A DNA stretch of 63,503 nucleotides from Acidobacteriota bacterium. Its GTDB lineage: Bacteria > Acidobacteriota > UBA6911 > RPQK01 > JAJDTT01. A model generated the notes under the pieces. The model saw only the letters and a program-made list of their open reading frames with translations. It did not search any database and was not told the DNA's origin. The stretch spans positions 1 through 63,503 of the forward strand of contig JAPPLF010000010.1 in NCBI GenBank assembly GCA_028874215.1, read 5' to 3'. This document shows, piece by piece, positions 51,905 through 60,951 of this stretch; the first letter of the stretch is position 1, and the number at the start of each line of letters is the position of its first letter. Position numbers and translations under genes: made by a program.

Positions 51905-54532
51905 TCACGGCGCTTTTCCCAAGGACAACAGATTGGCCCAGAGCCGGAAGGCGCCCGGCACACCGGCGGGGAGTTGCCTGAAAAACCCCAGGCCGGTATA
52001 GGCATAAGTCCCCTTCCCGTAGCGGGCCACGACCAGGGCTCCACGCTTGGCCTCGGGGTTGTAAGGGAAGGGGTCCCGCAACTCGAGCAACGGTCGATAA
52101 GCCGGGTCCCATTCCCCCAAAAAGTAGAGACCCCGTTCCTGGACCCATCCCTCCCAATCGGCATCGGTGATGGTGTTCGGCCAGGTCAGCGCAGGATGAT
52201 CGGGCTCCAGGACTCGCACCAGCGACGTCTCGTCCGTGACCCGATCGTGGGGACGGTGAATGCGCGCCGGGTAGGGACCGTACTGCTCCCGGTTGAACTC
52301 GTACTTGTTGTACTGGACCAGCAAATGCCCGCCCTGGCGCACATATTCCAGAAGCCGATGGTTGTTGGATCTCAGGTCGGCGCGGTTCAGATAGGCCCGG
52401 ACACCGGTGGCGATGACGTCGAAACCGGACAGGTCTCCCTCGGCCAGATCCGAGGCGTCCAGGAAGTTGAGTTCCAATCCCAGATCCTCGATCGCGGCCG
52501 GGACCTGATCGCCGACTCCCATCACGTAGCCGACCCGGACCGGGGCCACCTTCACATCGAACGCCTGGACCAGCGACCGGGCCTGCCGATAGAGGTGCCG
52601 GGTCTCGACATGATGGTAGTCGATGGACCGGTAGCCCTGGGAGTAGGTCCTGCCTCCGACTCTCGCCCGGGCCTCGAGCCGGTAGCTGCCCGGTTCGAGA
52701 TGTTGCGGCGGCTCCACTTCAAATTTGACGGTGGCGGTCTCCCCCTCCCGCCGGAACGACAGATCGCGAGTCCGGGGTTGCACCCGCCAGCCCGCCGGAG
52801 CCAGCAACTCCACGACCGTATCGAGACTCCCGGGACTCTCGTTCTCCACGCGGACGTGAAAGATCTTCCCTTGCGTGGCGCCCGGAACGAAGATCCGGAC
52901 CTCCGGCTCCAACTCGAGAGTCACATCCGGGACCACCTGGAGTTCCCGCCGCCGCTCGCCGCCGATCACCGGGTCGAACCAGCGGTACCGGACCGGAACC
53001 TCGGCGCTGGCTTCGACACCGTCCGAGACATACGTGACCTGGGCTTTCAAGGCTGATGGACTCACCGCCTCGACGCCGCTGAAACCTTCGCGGACCGAAA
53101 AAAGATCGATTTTCGAATCGGGCCGAAACCAGTACGGCTGCGTGTAGCCGGCCTCGGCCGGGACCGTGGCCCGGAACTCGCTGATGGGACCGGATCTTCC
53201 CAGGCTCCGGACGTTCCAATCTCCAGCGCCCGACAACTGAACCGAGCGCAGGCGTGCCGGACGCCCGGAACGGCTCAGAAAGCGGACCTGGACCAGCAGT
53301 TCTTCTCCCGGATTGACGCGTCCGTCCCGGCTCTGGCGGACCAGCGCGTCCAGGTAGATGAAGTGCCCCCGGCGGGCGGCCGCAAGAAAGTCCTGCTCCT
53401 TGGCTCGAAGCAGAAATCGAGCCTCGGCATTGCCGGTCCGGGCTGCCAATTCCCGGACCAGCGCCAAGCCCTGCATGACTCCCGCAGCCGCCTGATCGAG
53501 ATGAGACTCGGCGTAGTCGTCCCGGATCTGCCCGATCAGACGTTGGAGTTTCTCCAGGCCGCCGGCCAACTCCCGATCATGCCGGGCCACTCTCATCAAT
53601 GAGATATCGAGGCCGTCGAAGAAGCCGGTTCCGTCACCCAGATCCGTATCGCCCTCGATCAGACGGAAGTAAGCCGTACGCGATCCTGGCTCGGGCAGGA
53701 CGTTCATCCCTTGGCAGCGATGGCTGCTCCGGGCCCGGGCTCCAAACTCGGCGTACGATTCTCCCAGCAGCGGATCATATTCGCCCACTTCGATGGCGGC
53801 CGTCCGGCTCGATGCGGAACTTCCATCACCCCAAGCCCACCCCACACCCGGCGCCTGATACAGGCGGGATGGCTGCCAGGTCCGAAGGCCTTCCTCAAGC
53901 TGTTCCGGGAAACGAGAGGCGTCCGAGGCCAACTCGACGGCCTGCGCCGCCAGGCGCCCCGACGCCTGGTGATGTTGTCCCCCACCCGCGCCATGGGGGT
54001 TGAGGGTCAAGATCACGTCCGGCCGGAACTCCCGGATCACCCGGACCACGTCCCGCAGCACTTCCTCGCCCCAGCGTTGCAAGGTTTCCTCGACGCTGAA
54101 GGAGTAGCCGAACTCATAGGCCCGGGTGAAGTACAGGCGAGCGCCGTCGAAACGATGCACCCGCATGAGTTCCTGGGTCCTGAGCACTCCCAGAGCTTCG
54201 AACAGTTCCGGACCGATCTCGTTCTGTCCTCCGTCTCCCCGGGTCAGGCTCAGAAGCGCGGTGCGGATCCCGAGCCCCCGGCTCACCTTGGCCAGGACGG
54301 CGTTGTTTTCGTCGTCGGGGTGGGCCGTGATGTAAAGCAGAGAACCCGTGGGCGGGAGACGCCGCAACGCCAAGCCGAAGCCGGTCAGCCCCTGGTCCTC
54401 TTCCAACTCCAGCGGAGTCGCGGCCAGTGGAATGGAGAACACTGACAGCAGGAAGAGCACCGCCGGGAAAAGCGGTCCGCTTCCGGATCGTGCTGGCTCG
54501 CAACGGTTGATTTCAAGTCTTTCGGGATCCAT
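51905..54532 (-). CDS. Exported PIG-L family deacetylase with C-terminal sandwich and GATase-like domain
   Basis: 875 aa from ATG 54532. A hydrophobic signal (LFPAVLFLLSVFSIPLAA, about 21-38) follows a charged N-terminus. The PIG-L zinc motif AHPDDE is at 70-75, and a downstream histidine set lies in GAGGGQHHQASGRL. Residues about 370-640 look like two Ig-like beta domains (VEPPQHLEPGSYRLEARARV). The C-terminus resembles a class I amidotransferase-like/ThuA-type fold (VGYVMGVGDQVPAAIEDLGLE, GFDVIATGVRAYLNR, GTYAYTGLGFFRQLP). PIG-L enzymes remove N-acetyl groups from amino sugars. The combined form suits a surface glycan deacetylase; role is inferred. Confidence 0.85.
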   Translation of the reverse strand: MDPERLEINRCEPARSGSGPLFPAVLFLLSVFSIPLAATPLELEEDQGLTGFGLALRRLPPTGSLLYITAHPDDENNAVLAKVSRGLGIRTALLSLTRGDGGQNEIGPELFEALGVLRTQELMRVHRFDGARLYFTRAYEFGYSFSVEETLQRWGEEVLRDVVRVIREFRPDVILTLNPHGAGGGQHHQASGRLAAQAVELASDASRFPEQLEEGLRTWQPSRLYQAPGVGWAWGDGSSASSRTAAIEVGEYDPLLGESYAEFGARARSSHRCQGMNVLPEPGSRTAYFRLIEGDTDLGDGTGFFDGLDISLMRVARHDRELAGGLEKLQRLIGQIRDDYAESHLDQAAAGVMQGLALVRELAARTGNAEARFLLRAKEQDFLAAARRGHFIYLDALVRQSRDGRVNPGEELLVQVRFLSRSGRPARLRSVQLSGAGDWNVRSLGRSGPISEFRATVPAEAGYTQPYWFRPDSKIDLFSVREGFSGVEAVSPSALKAQVTYVSDGVEASAEVPVRYRWFDPVIGGERRRELQVVPDVTLELEPEVRIFVPGATQGKIFHVRVENESPGSLDTVVELLAPAGWRVQPRTRDLSFRREGETATVKFEVEPPQHLEPGSYRLEARARVGGRTYSQGYRSIDYHHVETRHLYRQARSLVQAFDVKVAPVRVGYVMGVGDQVPAAIEDLGLELNFLDASDLAEGDLSGFDVIATGVRAYLNRADLRSNNHRLLEYVRQGGHLLVQYNKYEFNREQYGPYPARIHRPHDRVTDETSLVRVLEPDHPALTWPNTITDADWEGWVQERGLYFLGEWDPAYRPLLELRDPFPYNPEAKRGALVVARYGKGTYAYTGLGFFRQLPAGVPGAFRLWANLLSLGKAP

Positions 54533-54636
54533 AGACCGAACTCTCTAGACTCGGATTCGGAGCATGTACGAAGCCGCGGTCGGCGCAGGCTGGCGCCAAA
54601 CCTGTAGAATCATACCAGTCTCGGAACGGGGGCGGC

Positions 54637-55473
54637 ATGGGCGACACCTATTGGGCAGCGGCGGTCCAGATGACCTCGGGAGAGGACAAGGAGCGCAATC
54701 TGGAGACCGCCGAGCGGCTGGTCCGGGAAGCTGCCGAGCGGGGCGCCCGGCTGGTGGCGTTGCCGGAACTCTTCAACTGCCTGGGCCGCAAGGAACAGGT
54801 GATCCGCGCCGCCGAGCCGGTCCCGGGTCCCACCAGCCGAAGGATGGGTGATCTGGCGCGCCGTTTCCGGATCACTTTGTTGGCAGGCAGCCTCTGCGAG
54901 CGCGCCGAGGGCCGGGACCGGGTCTATAACACCAGTCTTCTTTTCGACAGCTCGGGATCCCTCCTGGCCCGTTACCGCAAGATCCACCTCTTCGACGTGG
55001 ACCTGCCTGGAAGGGTGTCCTACCAGGAGTCGAGTTGGGTGGCTCCCGGCCGCGACGTCGTCTCCGCCGAAACGGACCATGGCCGCCTGGGCCTTTCCAT
55101 CTGCTACGATCTGCGCTTCCCGGAACTGTATCGGAGTCTCGTTGTCCGGGGCTGCCGGATCCTGCTGGTCCCGTCGGCCTTCTCGCTGCCGACGGGGCGG
55201 GATCACTGGGAGGTCCTTTTGCGCAGCCGCGCCATCGAGAATCAGGCCTACGTCATCGCGCCCAATCAGTGCGGCCGGCACACGCCTGCATTCGCCACCT
55301 GCGGACGTTCCGCCATCATCGATCCCTGGGGAGTTTCCCTGGCCGTGGCTCCCGACGGCGAAGGTGTGATCCTGGCCCGGCTGGATGCCCGGCGTCAGGA
55401 GACCATTCGCCGGGAACTCCCCGCCCTGAGCCACCGGAGACTTGACCCCGCCGGATCGACTAAGCGAATATGA
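54637..55473 (+). CDS. Carbon-nitrogen hydrolase (nitrilase superfamily, Nit1-like)
   Basis: 278 aa from ATG 54637. The catalytic triad is E44 (ALPELFN), K115 (RYRKIHLFD) and C156 (SICYDLRFPE). ICYDLRFPEL and HWEVLLRSRAIENQ are typical of the Nit1/Nit2 branch, which hydrolyses deaminated glutathione or omega-amides. Length is standard and there is no signal peptide. It is divergent from the PIG-L gene with about 100 bp between; TAGAAT at 54605-54610 may be its -10 box. Confidence 0.9.
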   Translation: MGDTYWAAAVQMTSGEDKERNLETAERLVREAAERGARLVALPELFNCLGRKEQVIRAAEPVPGPTSRRMGDLARRFRITLLAGSLCERAEGRDRVYNTSLLFDSSGSLLARYRKIHLFDVDLPGRVSYQESSWVAPGRDVVSAETDHGRLGLSICYDLRFPELYRSLVVRGCRILLVPSAFSLPTGRDHWEVLLRSRAIENQAYVIAPNQCGRHTPAFATCGRSAIIDPWGVSLAVAPDGEGVILARLDARRQETIRRELPALSHRRLDPAGSTKRI

Positions 55474-55564
55474 CATTCAGTTCATGCATTTTTTTGCCCG
55501 TTCGTTCTTGGGCAATAGTCCTTGCTGCATCGAGAACGGGGGTCCTTCAATAAGGGGATAAACC

Positions 55565-56509
55565 ATGAAGAAATCAACGTGCCTGATCATTTGCGCCGTC
55601 GCGGCGTTTCTCCTCACGGCGGTGGATCTGCCGGCCAGGAAGATGAAGGCGGACCAACTGGTCGCCCTCCATCTGAAGTCCATCGGCGAGAACCTGGTCT
55701 GGAAGAACCGGGTGGCCCAGGGATTGGGCACCATGGACATCCGGGTCGGAGGCCAGGGCAAGCTGGGCGGGCCCGCCATGGTGTTGGCGGAGGCGGACAA
55801 GATCCGGACCAGCTTCAATTTCGGGCATACCCAATACCCCCAGGAGACCCTGATCCGCAATGGGGACAAGGTGGACGTCGCCTACATCAGCCCGGGCGTC
55901 CGCTCTCAACTGGGGACGGCCCTCTGGGACAACTTTCCCCGGCTGGCTCAGGAGGGACTCTACGGAGGAGTCCTCTCCACCGACTGGGCGCTGCTGAACC
56001 TGAAGAAGAAGCGGGCCAAGGTCCGCTACCGGGGACTCAAAAAGTTCGAAGGGAAAGAGCTGCACGAACTGGAGTACAAGCCCAGGAAGGGGGTGGACTA
56101 CCGCATCCGCCTCTACTTCGAACCTGAGACCTTCCGCCACGTTGCCAGCAGCTACCGGCTCTCGGTGCCGGGTGGAATGGGGCGAGGATTGGTGGACATT
56201 GCAGGCGACGGCCGCACTGGTGGAGGCGGCGGCGCGGGAGGTGCTACGGCTCCGGGAGGCGGAGGATTCTCGGGACCACAGTACAATACTCGTCCGGGTC
56301 CCGCCGACGGGCCGTCGAACCAGAACCGGATCAACCTGTTCGAGACCTTCTCGGACTTCAAGCAGGTCGATGGGCTGACCTTGCCGCATCTTTACCGGAT
56401 CACCCTCAACGTCGACGCCCAATCCGGTTTCGTCGGACACTGGGAGATCAAGATCGAGCGTATGTCGCACAATCGTAAGATCGCCGCCAGGGCCTTCGCC
56501 ATCAAGTAG
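55565..56509 (+). CDS. Secreted LolA-like paralogue 1
   Basis: 314 aa from ATG 55565 (AAGGGG upstream). Signal peptide about 1-24 (LIICAVAAFLLTAVDLPA). The body shares blocks with three further genes (56558, 57544, 59766): RVAQGLGTMDIRVG, FPRLAQEGLYGGVLSTDWAL, RYRGLKKFEG, YRIRLYFEPET-RHVASSYRL and DGLTLPHLYRITLN. The strand pattern of large antiparallel sheets resembles LolA/outer-membrane lipoprotein-sorting-type folds, but I cannot claim the function. This copy has the longest Gly-rich loop (about 218-235). The final AFAIK is shared by copies 1, 2 and 4; copy 3 ends AFAIP. Confidence 0.75.
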   Translation: MKKSTCLIICAVAAFLLTAVDLPARKMKADQLVALHLKSIGENLVWKNRVAQGLGTMDIRVGGQGKLGGPAMVLAEADKIRTSFNFGHTQYPQETLIRNGDKVDVAYISPGVRSQLGTALWDNFPRLAQEGLYGGVLSTDWALLNLKKKRAKVRYRGLKKFEGKELHELEYKPRKGVDYRIRLYFEPETFRHVASSYRLSVPGGMGRGLVDIAGDGRTGGGGGAGGATAPGGGGFSGPQYNTRPGPADGPSNQNRINLFETFSDFKQVDGLTLPHLYRITLNVDAQSGFVGHWEIKIERMSHNRKIAARAFAIK

Positions 56510-56557
56510 GCGCCTGCAACTTCACGGCAAAGTCGACGGCTGAATTTGGGACGGGGA

Positions 56558-57463
56558 ATGATGAACTGGAACCTCCATCCATCGGAGAGAGGGAAATTTA
56601 CACGACCGTGGAGAATCTTCGGTGCGTTCGCCGCTGGCGCGCTTCTCTTGGCGACTCCGTTTGTATCAGCCAAGAAGATGAAGGCCGATGAGCTTGTCGC
56701 TCTCCACCTGAAAGCCGTCGGTGAGAATCCGGCCCGGAAGAATCGTGTCGCTCAGGGCTTGGGAACCCTGGACATCCGGGTGGGAAACAGGGCCAAGATG
56801 GTCGGTCCGGCCATGCTCCTGGCAGAGGGAAACAAACTCCGGACCGAAATCAAGTTCGGCCATCCGCAATACGTGGGGGAGACCCTCATCCGCAACGGGG
56901 AGGAGCTGGACATTCCCTACGTCAGTCCAGGCGAACGGTCCCGACTGGGGAGCACGCTTTGGGACTTCTTCCCCCGCCTGGCCCAAGAAGGGCTCTACGG
57001 GGGGGTCCTCTCCACCGACTGGGCGCTAATGGACCTGGGAAAAAGACACGCCAGGGTCCGGTACCAGGGACTCAAGAAGTTCGAGGGCCGGAGACTTCAC
57101 AGGTTGGAGTACCGGCCGAAGAACGGCGTTGACTACCGGATTCGGATCTACTTCGAACCGGAGACCTATCGTCATGTGGCGAGCAGATACCGGTTGACTT
57201 TGCCGGCCGGCATGGGGCGGGGAATCGTAGACATTCGTGGAGGTGCGTTTGGAGCCGGTTCCGGGCCCGCAGACAAGATCCGCATCAGCTTGACGGAGAC
57301 CTTTTCGGACTTCAAGGAAGTCGATGGGTTGACCCTGCCACATCAGTACAGGATTGCCCTGAACGCCTCTGCGATCGGCGGTTTCGTGGGACATTGGGAG
57401 ATCAAGTTCGATCGCGTGATGCACGATATGCGGATTGCCGCTCGAGCCTTTGCCATCAAGTAG
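56558..57463 (+). CDS. Secreted LolA-like paralogue 2
   Basis: 301 aa from ATG 56558 (the adjacent ATG 56561 is also possible; GGGGA is close upstream). It lies 48 bp after paralogue 1. It has a longer N-terminus before the signal (MNWNLHPSERGKFTRPWRIFG, with a hydrophobic AAGALLLATPFVSA). It keeps RVAQGLGTLDIRVG and YGGVLSTDWALMDL but lacks the Gly-rich loop and is one of the two shortest. The first conserved part reads KKMKADELVALHLKAVGENPA, matching the other copies. Confidence 0.72.
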   Translation: MMNWNLHPSERGKFTRPWRIFGAFAAGALLLATPFVSAKKMKADELVALHLKAVGENPARKNRVAQGLGTLDIRVGNRAKMVGPAMLLAEGNKLRTEIKFGHPQYVGETLIRNGEELDIPYVSPGERSRLGSTLWDFFPRLAQEGLYGGVLSTDWALMDLGKRHARVRYQGLKKFEGRRLHRLEYRPKNGVDYRIRIYFEPETYRHVASRYRLTLPAGMGRGIVDIRGGAFGAGSGPADKIRISLTETFSDFKEVDGLTLPHQYRIALNASAIGGFVGHWEIKFDRVMHDMRIAARAFAIK

Positions 57464-57543
57464 TCGTTGGGTGTCGATTCAAGGAAGACCGAAGTTTCAG
57501 GAAATCCGGATTGGGTAACGGCCGTATGAGCACGAGGTAAATC

Positions 57544-58497
57544 ATGCGAAATTGGGGATTCCGGATCGCTATCTTCGCCCTGTTGCCGCCGTTCGCGGCT
57601 GTGGATGCAGCGGCCAAGAAATTGAAGAAGGAGGAGCTGATCGCCCTCCATTTACAAGCCATCGGCGAGAACACCGCCCGGAAGAATCGGGTTGCCCAGG
57701 GTTCGGGCACCATGGACATCCGAGTGGGTGGCCAGGGCAATCTGAACGGCCGGGCCATGTTTTTGGCGGAGGGAGACAAGCTTCGGACCGCGCTGATCTT
57801 CAACCATGTCCAATACCCTAAGGAAACCCTGATCCGAAACGGCGACCAACTGGATATCGCCTACATCACTCCCGGTGTCCGATCCCAACTGGGAACGGTC
57901 ATCTGGGAGAACTTTCCCCGGCTGGTGCAGGAAGGACTCTACGCGGGCGTCCTATCCACCGACTGGGCCCTGCTCAACCTGAAGAACAAGCGGGCCAAGA
58001 TCCGCTACCGGGGACTCAAGACATTCGAGGGCCGGCGGCTTCACGAAGTCGATTACAAGCCCAGGAAAAAGGTCCGCTACCGGGTCCGTCTCTACTTCGA
58101 ACCGGAGACCTACCGCCACGTGGCCAGCAAGTATCGGATCGTCGTTCCCCGTAGCGCCATGCGCGGCCTGACCAACATTTCCAGTGGAGGCGGGGCCCCG
58201 GTGGGCGCCGGGGGAGGAATTTCTCCTGGAAGCCGGACCGTGTCCGACGGCCAACGCAGCCTGTTGGGGCAGATCGGAGGCCCGGGAGCCGGAGACGACC
58301 CCACCACCCGCAGCACCGTGGAACTGACGGAGAGGTTCTCGGAGTTCAAGCAGGTCGACGGCCTGACCCTGCCGCATCACTACCAGATCAGTCTCAACGT
58401 CGACGCCAACACCGGATTCGTGGGCCATTGGGCGATGAAGCTCGAACGCATGTCGCACGATCGTCAGATCGCACCAAAGGCCTTCGCCATCCCGTAG
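57544..58497 (+). CDS. Secreted LolA-like paralogue 3
   Basis: 317 aa from ATG 57544 (GAGG upstream). The signal peptide is short (MRNWGFRIAIFALLPPFAAVDAAA). It carries the conserved blocks RVAQGSGTMDIRVG, NFPRLVQEGLYAGVLSTDWAL, RYRGLKTFEG and FEPETYRHVASKYR. A Gly/Pro-rich loop near residue 215-235 and an extra segment (GQIGGPGAGDDPTT) precede the last block. It shares its 5' leader and first codons with paralogue 4, so copies 3 and 4 are the closest pair. Confidence 0.75.
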   Translation: MRNWGFRIAIFALLPPFAAVDAAAKKLKKEELIALHLQAIGENTARKNRVAQGSGTMDIRVGGQGNLNGRAMFLAEGDKLRTALIFNHVQYPKETLIRNGDQLDIAYITPGVRSQLGTVIWENFPRLVQEGLYAGVLSTDWALLNLKNKRAKIRYRGLKTFEGRRLHEVDYKPRKKVRYRVRLYFEPETYRHVASKYRIVVPRSAMRGLTNISSGGGAPVGAGGGISPGSRTVSDGQRSLLGQIGGPGAGDDPTTRSTVELTERFSEFKQVDGLTLPHHYQISLNVDANTGFVGHWAMKLERMSHDRQIAPKAFAIP

Positions 58498-58519
58498 CCG
58501 CGCGCAGGGATCAGGACCG

Positions 58520-59611
58520 ATGCAAGGAATCGCCGCCGTTTCGCTGGGCCCCCGAAAGGAGATGGTTTTCCGGGAATTCCCTCTTCCCGACGTGGGTCCC
58601 GACGACATTCTGGTCCGAGTGCGCCGCTCCAACATCTGCGGGTCGGACCTGCACATCTGGCACGGGCATGGTCCCGAGTTCACCCAGGGGGAGGGCTTCG
58701 TCCCGGGACATGAAATGGTGGGAGATGTCTTTCGCCTCGGGCGCCGGGTGAAAACCGACGTGTTGGGGCAACGGCTCCAGGAGGGCGACAGGATCGCCTA
58801 CACCTACTTCCTTCCCTGCGGAAACTGCGCGGCATGCATGGACGGATCGCCCGCCTGCCCCAACCGGTCCGACCATTGGTTCCAGGATGCCGCCGAGGCC
58901 CCTCACTTCAGGGGAGCCTACGGCGAGTATTACTACCTGCGCCGGGGACAAACGGTCTGCAAGGTCCCTCCCGGATTGAGCAACTCCGAGGTCTCTCCGG
59001 TCAATTGCGCCCTCTGCCAGGTGCTCTACGGACTGGAACAGATCGGGGTCCGCCTGGGCGACACCATCGTCGTCCAGGGCGCGGGCGGACTGGGACTGTA
59101 CGCCTGCTCCCTGGCCAAGGAGATGGGGGCCGGCCAGGTCGTCGTCTTCGACCGGCTGGAGAGCCGGCTGGAGCTGGCCCGCTCCTTCGGCGCCGACCTT
59201 ACGGTCAACATCGAATCCGTGAACCGGAAGAACCGTCGAGAGATGATCATGGACCTGACTCGGGGCCAGGGCGCCGACGTGGTGGCCGAGTTCGCCGGAT
59301 CCCCCCTGCCGGTGGAGGAAGGCGTGCACCTGCTCCGCCAGTTCGGCCGCTATCTCTGGGTGGGAAACGTCGCGCCGGGAAGGACCGCCGCCCTGGACCC
59401 GGCCATCAGTGTCCGGTCCGGGCACACCATCCGCGGAGTCATTGCCTATGCTCCGTGGGTGCTCCCCCGGGCCCTGGATTTTCTGGCCCGCCGGGGACAT
59501 GCCTATCCGTTCGAGAAGATCATCTCTCATACATTCCCCCTGACGGAGATCAACGAGGCCTTCGCCCTGGCCGACGAAGGCAAGGCCATCCGCGTCTCGC
59601 TGACCTCCTGA
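58520..59611 (+). CDS. Zinc-dependent medium-chain alcohol dehydrogenase
   Basis: 363 aa from ATG 58520, 22 bp after paralogue 3. Catalytic zinc ligands C40 (NICGSD) and H64/E65 (PGHE); structural-zinc cysteines C100, C103, C106 and C113. The nucleotide motif is GAGGLGL, preceding VVVFDRLESRLELA. Family members oxidise alcohols, polyols or sugar derivatives with NAD(P). Located inside the LolA-like array, it may share their regulation. Substrate not determined. Confidence 0.9.
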   Translation: MQGIAAVSLGPRKEMVFREFPLPDVGPDDILVRVRRSNICGSDLHIWHGHGPEFTQGEGFVPGHEMVGDVFRLGRRVKTDVLGQRLQEGDRIAYTYFLPCGNCAACMDGSPACPNRSDHWFQDAAEAPHFRGAYGEYYYLRRGQTVCKVPPGLSNSEVSPVNCALCQVLYGLEQIGVRLGDTIVVQGAGGLGLYACSLAKEMGAGQVVVFDRLESRLELARSFGADLTVNIESVNRKNRREMIMDLTRGQGADVVAEFAGSPLPVEEGVHLLRQFGRYLWVGNVAPGRTAALDPAISVRSGHTIRGVIAYAPWVLPRALDFLARRGHAYPFEKIISHTFPLTEINEAFALADEGKAIRVSLTS

Positions 59612-59765
59612 TTCGATTCAACCGAGGCTGACGCAAGCCGTGTTTTTCGACTTCGTACCCGCCAGCGGCTCGAATGTCACGCCGCTCGCCGAAGCTTCGA
59701 CATGAACCCTTCCGGCTCAGCGCCCATCCATTGTGGATGATGGCCGAATGACAAGGAGGTGAATC

Positions 59766-60668
59766 ATGCGTAAGTGGGGATTCCGGATTGCTCTTTCCAT
59801 CCTGTTGTTTCCGCTCGCGGGAGTGGACGGAACGGCCAAGAAATTAGCGACGGACGAACTGATCGCCCGGCATCGAACGTCCATCGGCGAGAACCCCGTG
59901 CGGAAGAATCGGGTCGCACAGGGATTGGGGACATTGGACATCCGCGTCGGCGGCCTGGGCAAGCTGGGCGGTCCGGCCATGATTCTGGCTGAGGGAGATA
60001 AACTTCGGACCAGTTTCGGTTTCGGCCATATCCAGTATCCCAAGGAGACCATCATCCGCAACGGGGACAAGTTGGACATCGCCTACATCACTCCGGGCAT
60101 CCGGTCCCAGTTGGGTACCGCCCTCTGGATCCACTTCCCCCGATTGGCGCAGGAGGGTCTCTACGGAGGTGTCCTCACCACCGACTGGGCTCTGCTGGAT
60201 CTCGACAAGAGGCGGGCCAAGGTCCGCTACCGGGGACTCAAGAAGTTCGAGGGCAGGAAGCTTCATGAGCTGGAGTATCGGCCCAAGAAGGGAGTGGAAT
60301 ACAGAATCCGGCTCTACTTCGAGCCTGAAACCTACCGCCACGTGGCCAGCAGCTACCGCCTGACCATTCCTGCCGGCGTGGGGCGGGGTTCGATGATCGC
60401 ACAACAAGGACCCGGTTTTGGCGCCGCCGACGGGCCCGCGGACAACACGCGGATCCAATTGATGGAGACCTTTTCGGAATTCAAGGAAGTCGACGGGTTG
60501 ACCCTCCCGCATCACTACCGGATCACCCTCAACGAGTCTGCCGCCACCGGCGCGGACTCGGGCGCCGGATTCGCACCCCGCAACGGTTTCGCGGGGCACT
60601 GGGAGATCAAAATCGACCGCATTTCACACAAGTACCGGATCACCCCCCAGGCCTTCGCCATCAAGTAA
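59766..60668 (+). CDS. Secreted LolA-like paralogue 4
   Basis: 300 aa from ATG 59766, preceded by a near-perfect Shine-Dalgarno AAGGAGGTGA. The start MRKWGFRIALSILLFPLAG is a signal peptide nearly the same as in paralogue 3, and the 20 or so bases before the ATG are also alike, showing a duplication that included the leader. Blocks RVAQGLGTLDIRVG, IHFPRLAQEGLYGGVLTTDWAL, FEPETYRHVASSYRL and FKEVDGLTLPHHYR are present. It lies downstream of the alcohol dehydrogenase and 283 bp ahead of the RAYT gene. Confidence 0.75.
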   Translation: MRKWGFRIALSILLFPLAGVDGTAKKLATDELIARHRTSIGENPVRKNRVAQGLGTLDIRVGGLGKLGGPAMILAEGDKLRTSFGFGHIQYPKETIIRNGDKLDIAYITPGIRSQLGTALWIHFPRLAQEGLYGGVLTTDWALLDLDKRRAKVRYRGLKKFEGRKLHELEYRPKKGVEYRIRLYFEPETYRHVASSYRLTIPAGVGRGSMIAQQGPGFGAADGPADNTRIQLMETFSEFKEVDGLTLPHHYRITLNESAATGADSGAGFAPRNGFAGHWEIKIDRISHKYRITPQAFAIK

Positions 60669-60782
60669 ACACCTGGAACTGACTTGTGAGGGTGGAACGC
60701 GAGTAGCGGCCCAATTCGTCCGTCGGGCGAAGGCAAGGCCACCTGCGCCACACTGACGTGCTGCTTCCGGAAAGAAAGAGGG

Positions 60783-60834
60783 GGAACGAGGGGACAGTCT
60801 GTTTTCCGCGGAACGAGGGGACAGTTTGTTTTCC
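60783..60834 (+). repeat. Two 25-nt direct repeats upstream of the RAYT gene
   Basis: Copies at 60783-60807 and 60810-60834 differ at a single base (C against T) with a 27-nt period. Each starts GGAACGAGGGGACAG and ends TGTTTTCC. Internal ACAG / CTGT pairing gives a small imperfect hairpin, the kind of motif bound by IS200/REP-type transposases. They lie about 120 nt before the start of the RAYT gene. Confidence 0.75.
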
Positions 60835-60951
60835 CGACGGACAGACGGACGGAGTTTCCTTCGTCCTTCCCGGTTCTGGATCGTTGTTGTCAGCAGGGGC
60901 GCGAATCGCCTCCACTGGGAGTCCGATCCCGAAACCCGGAGGACAACGACC

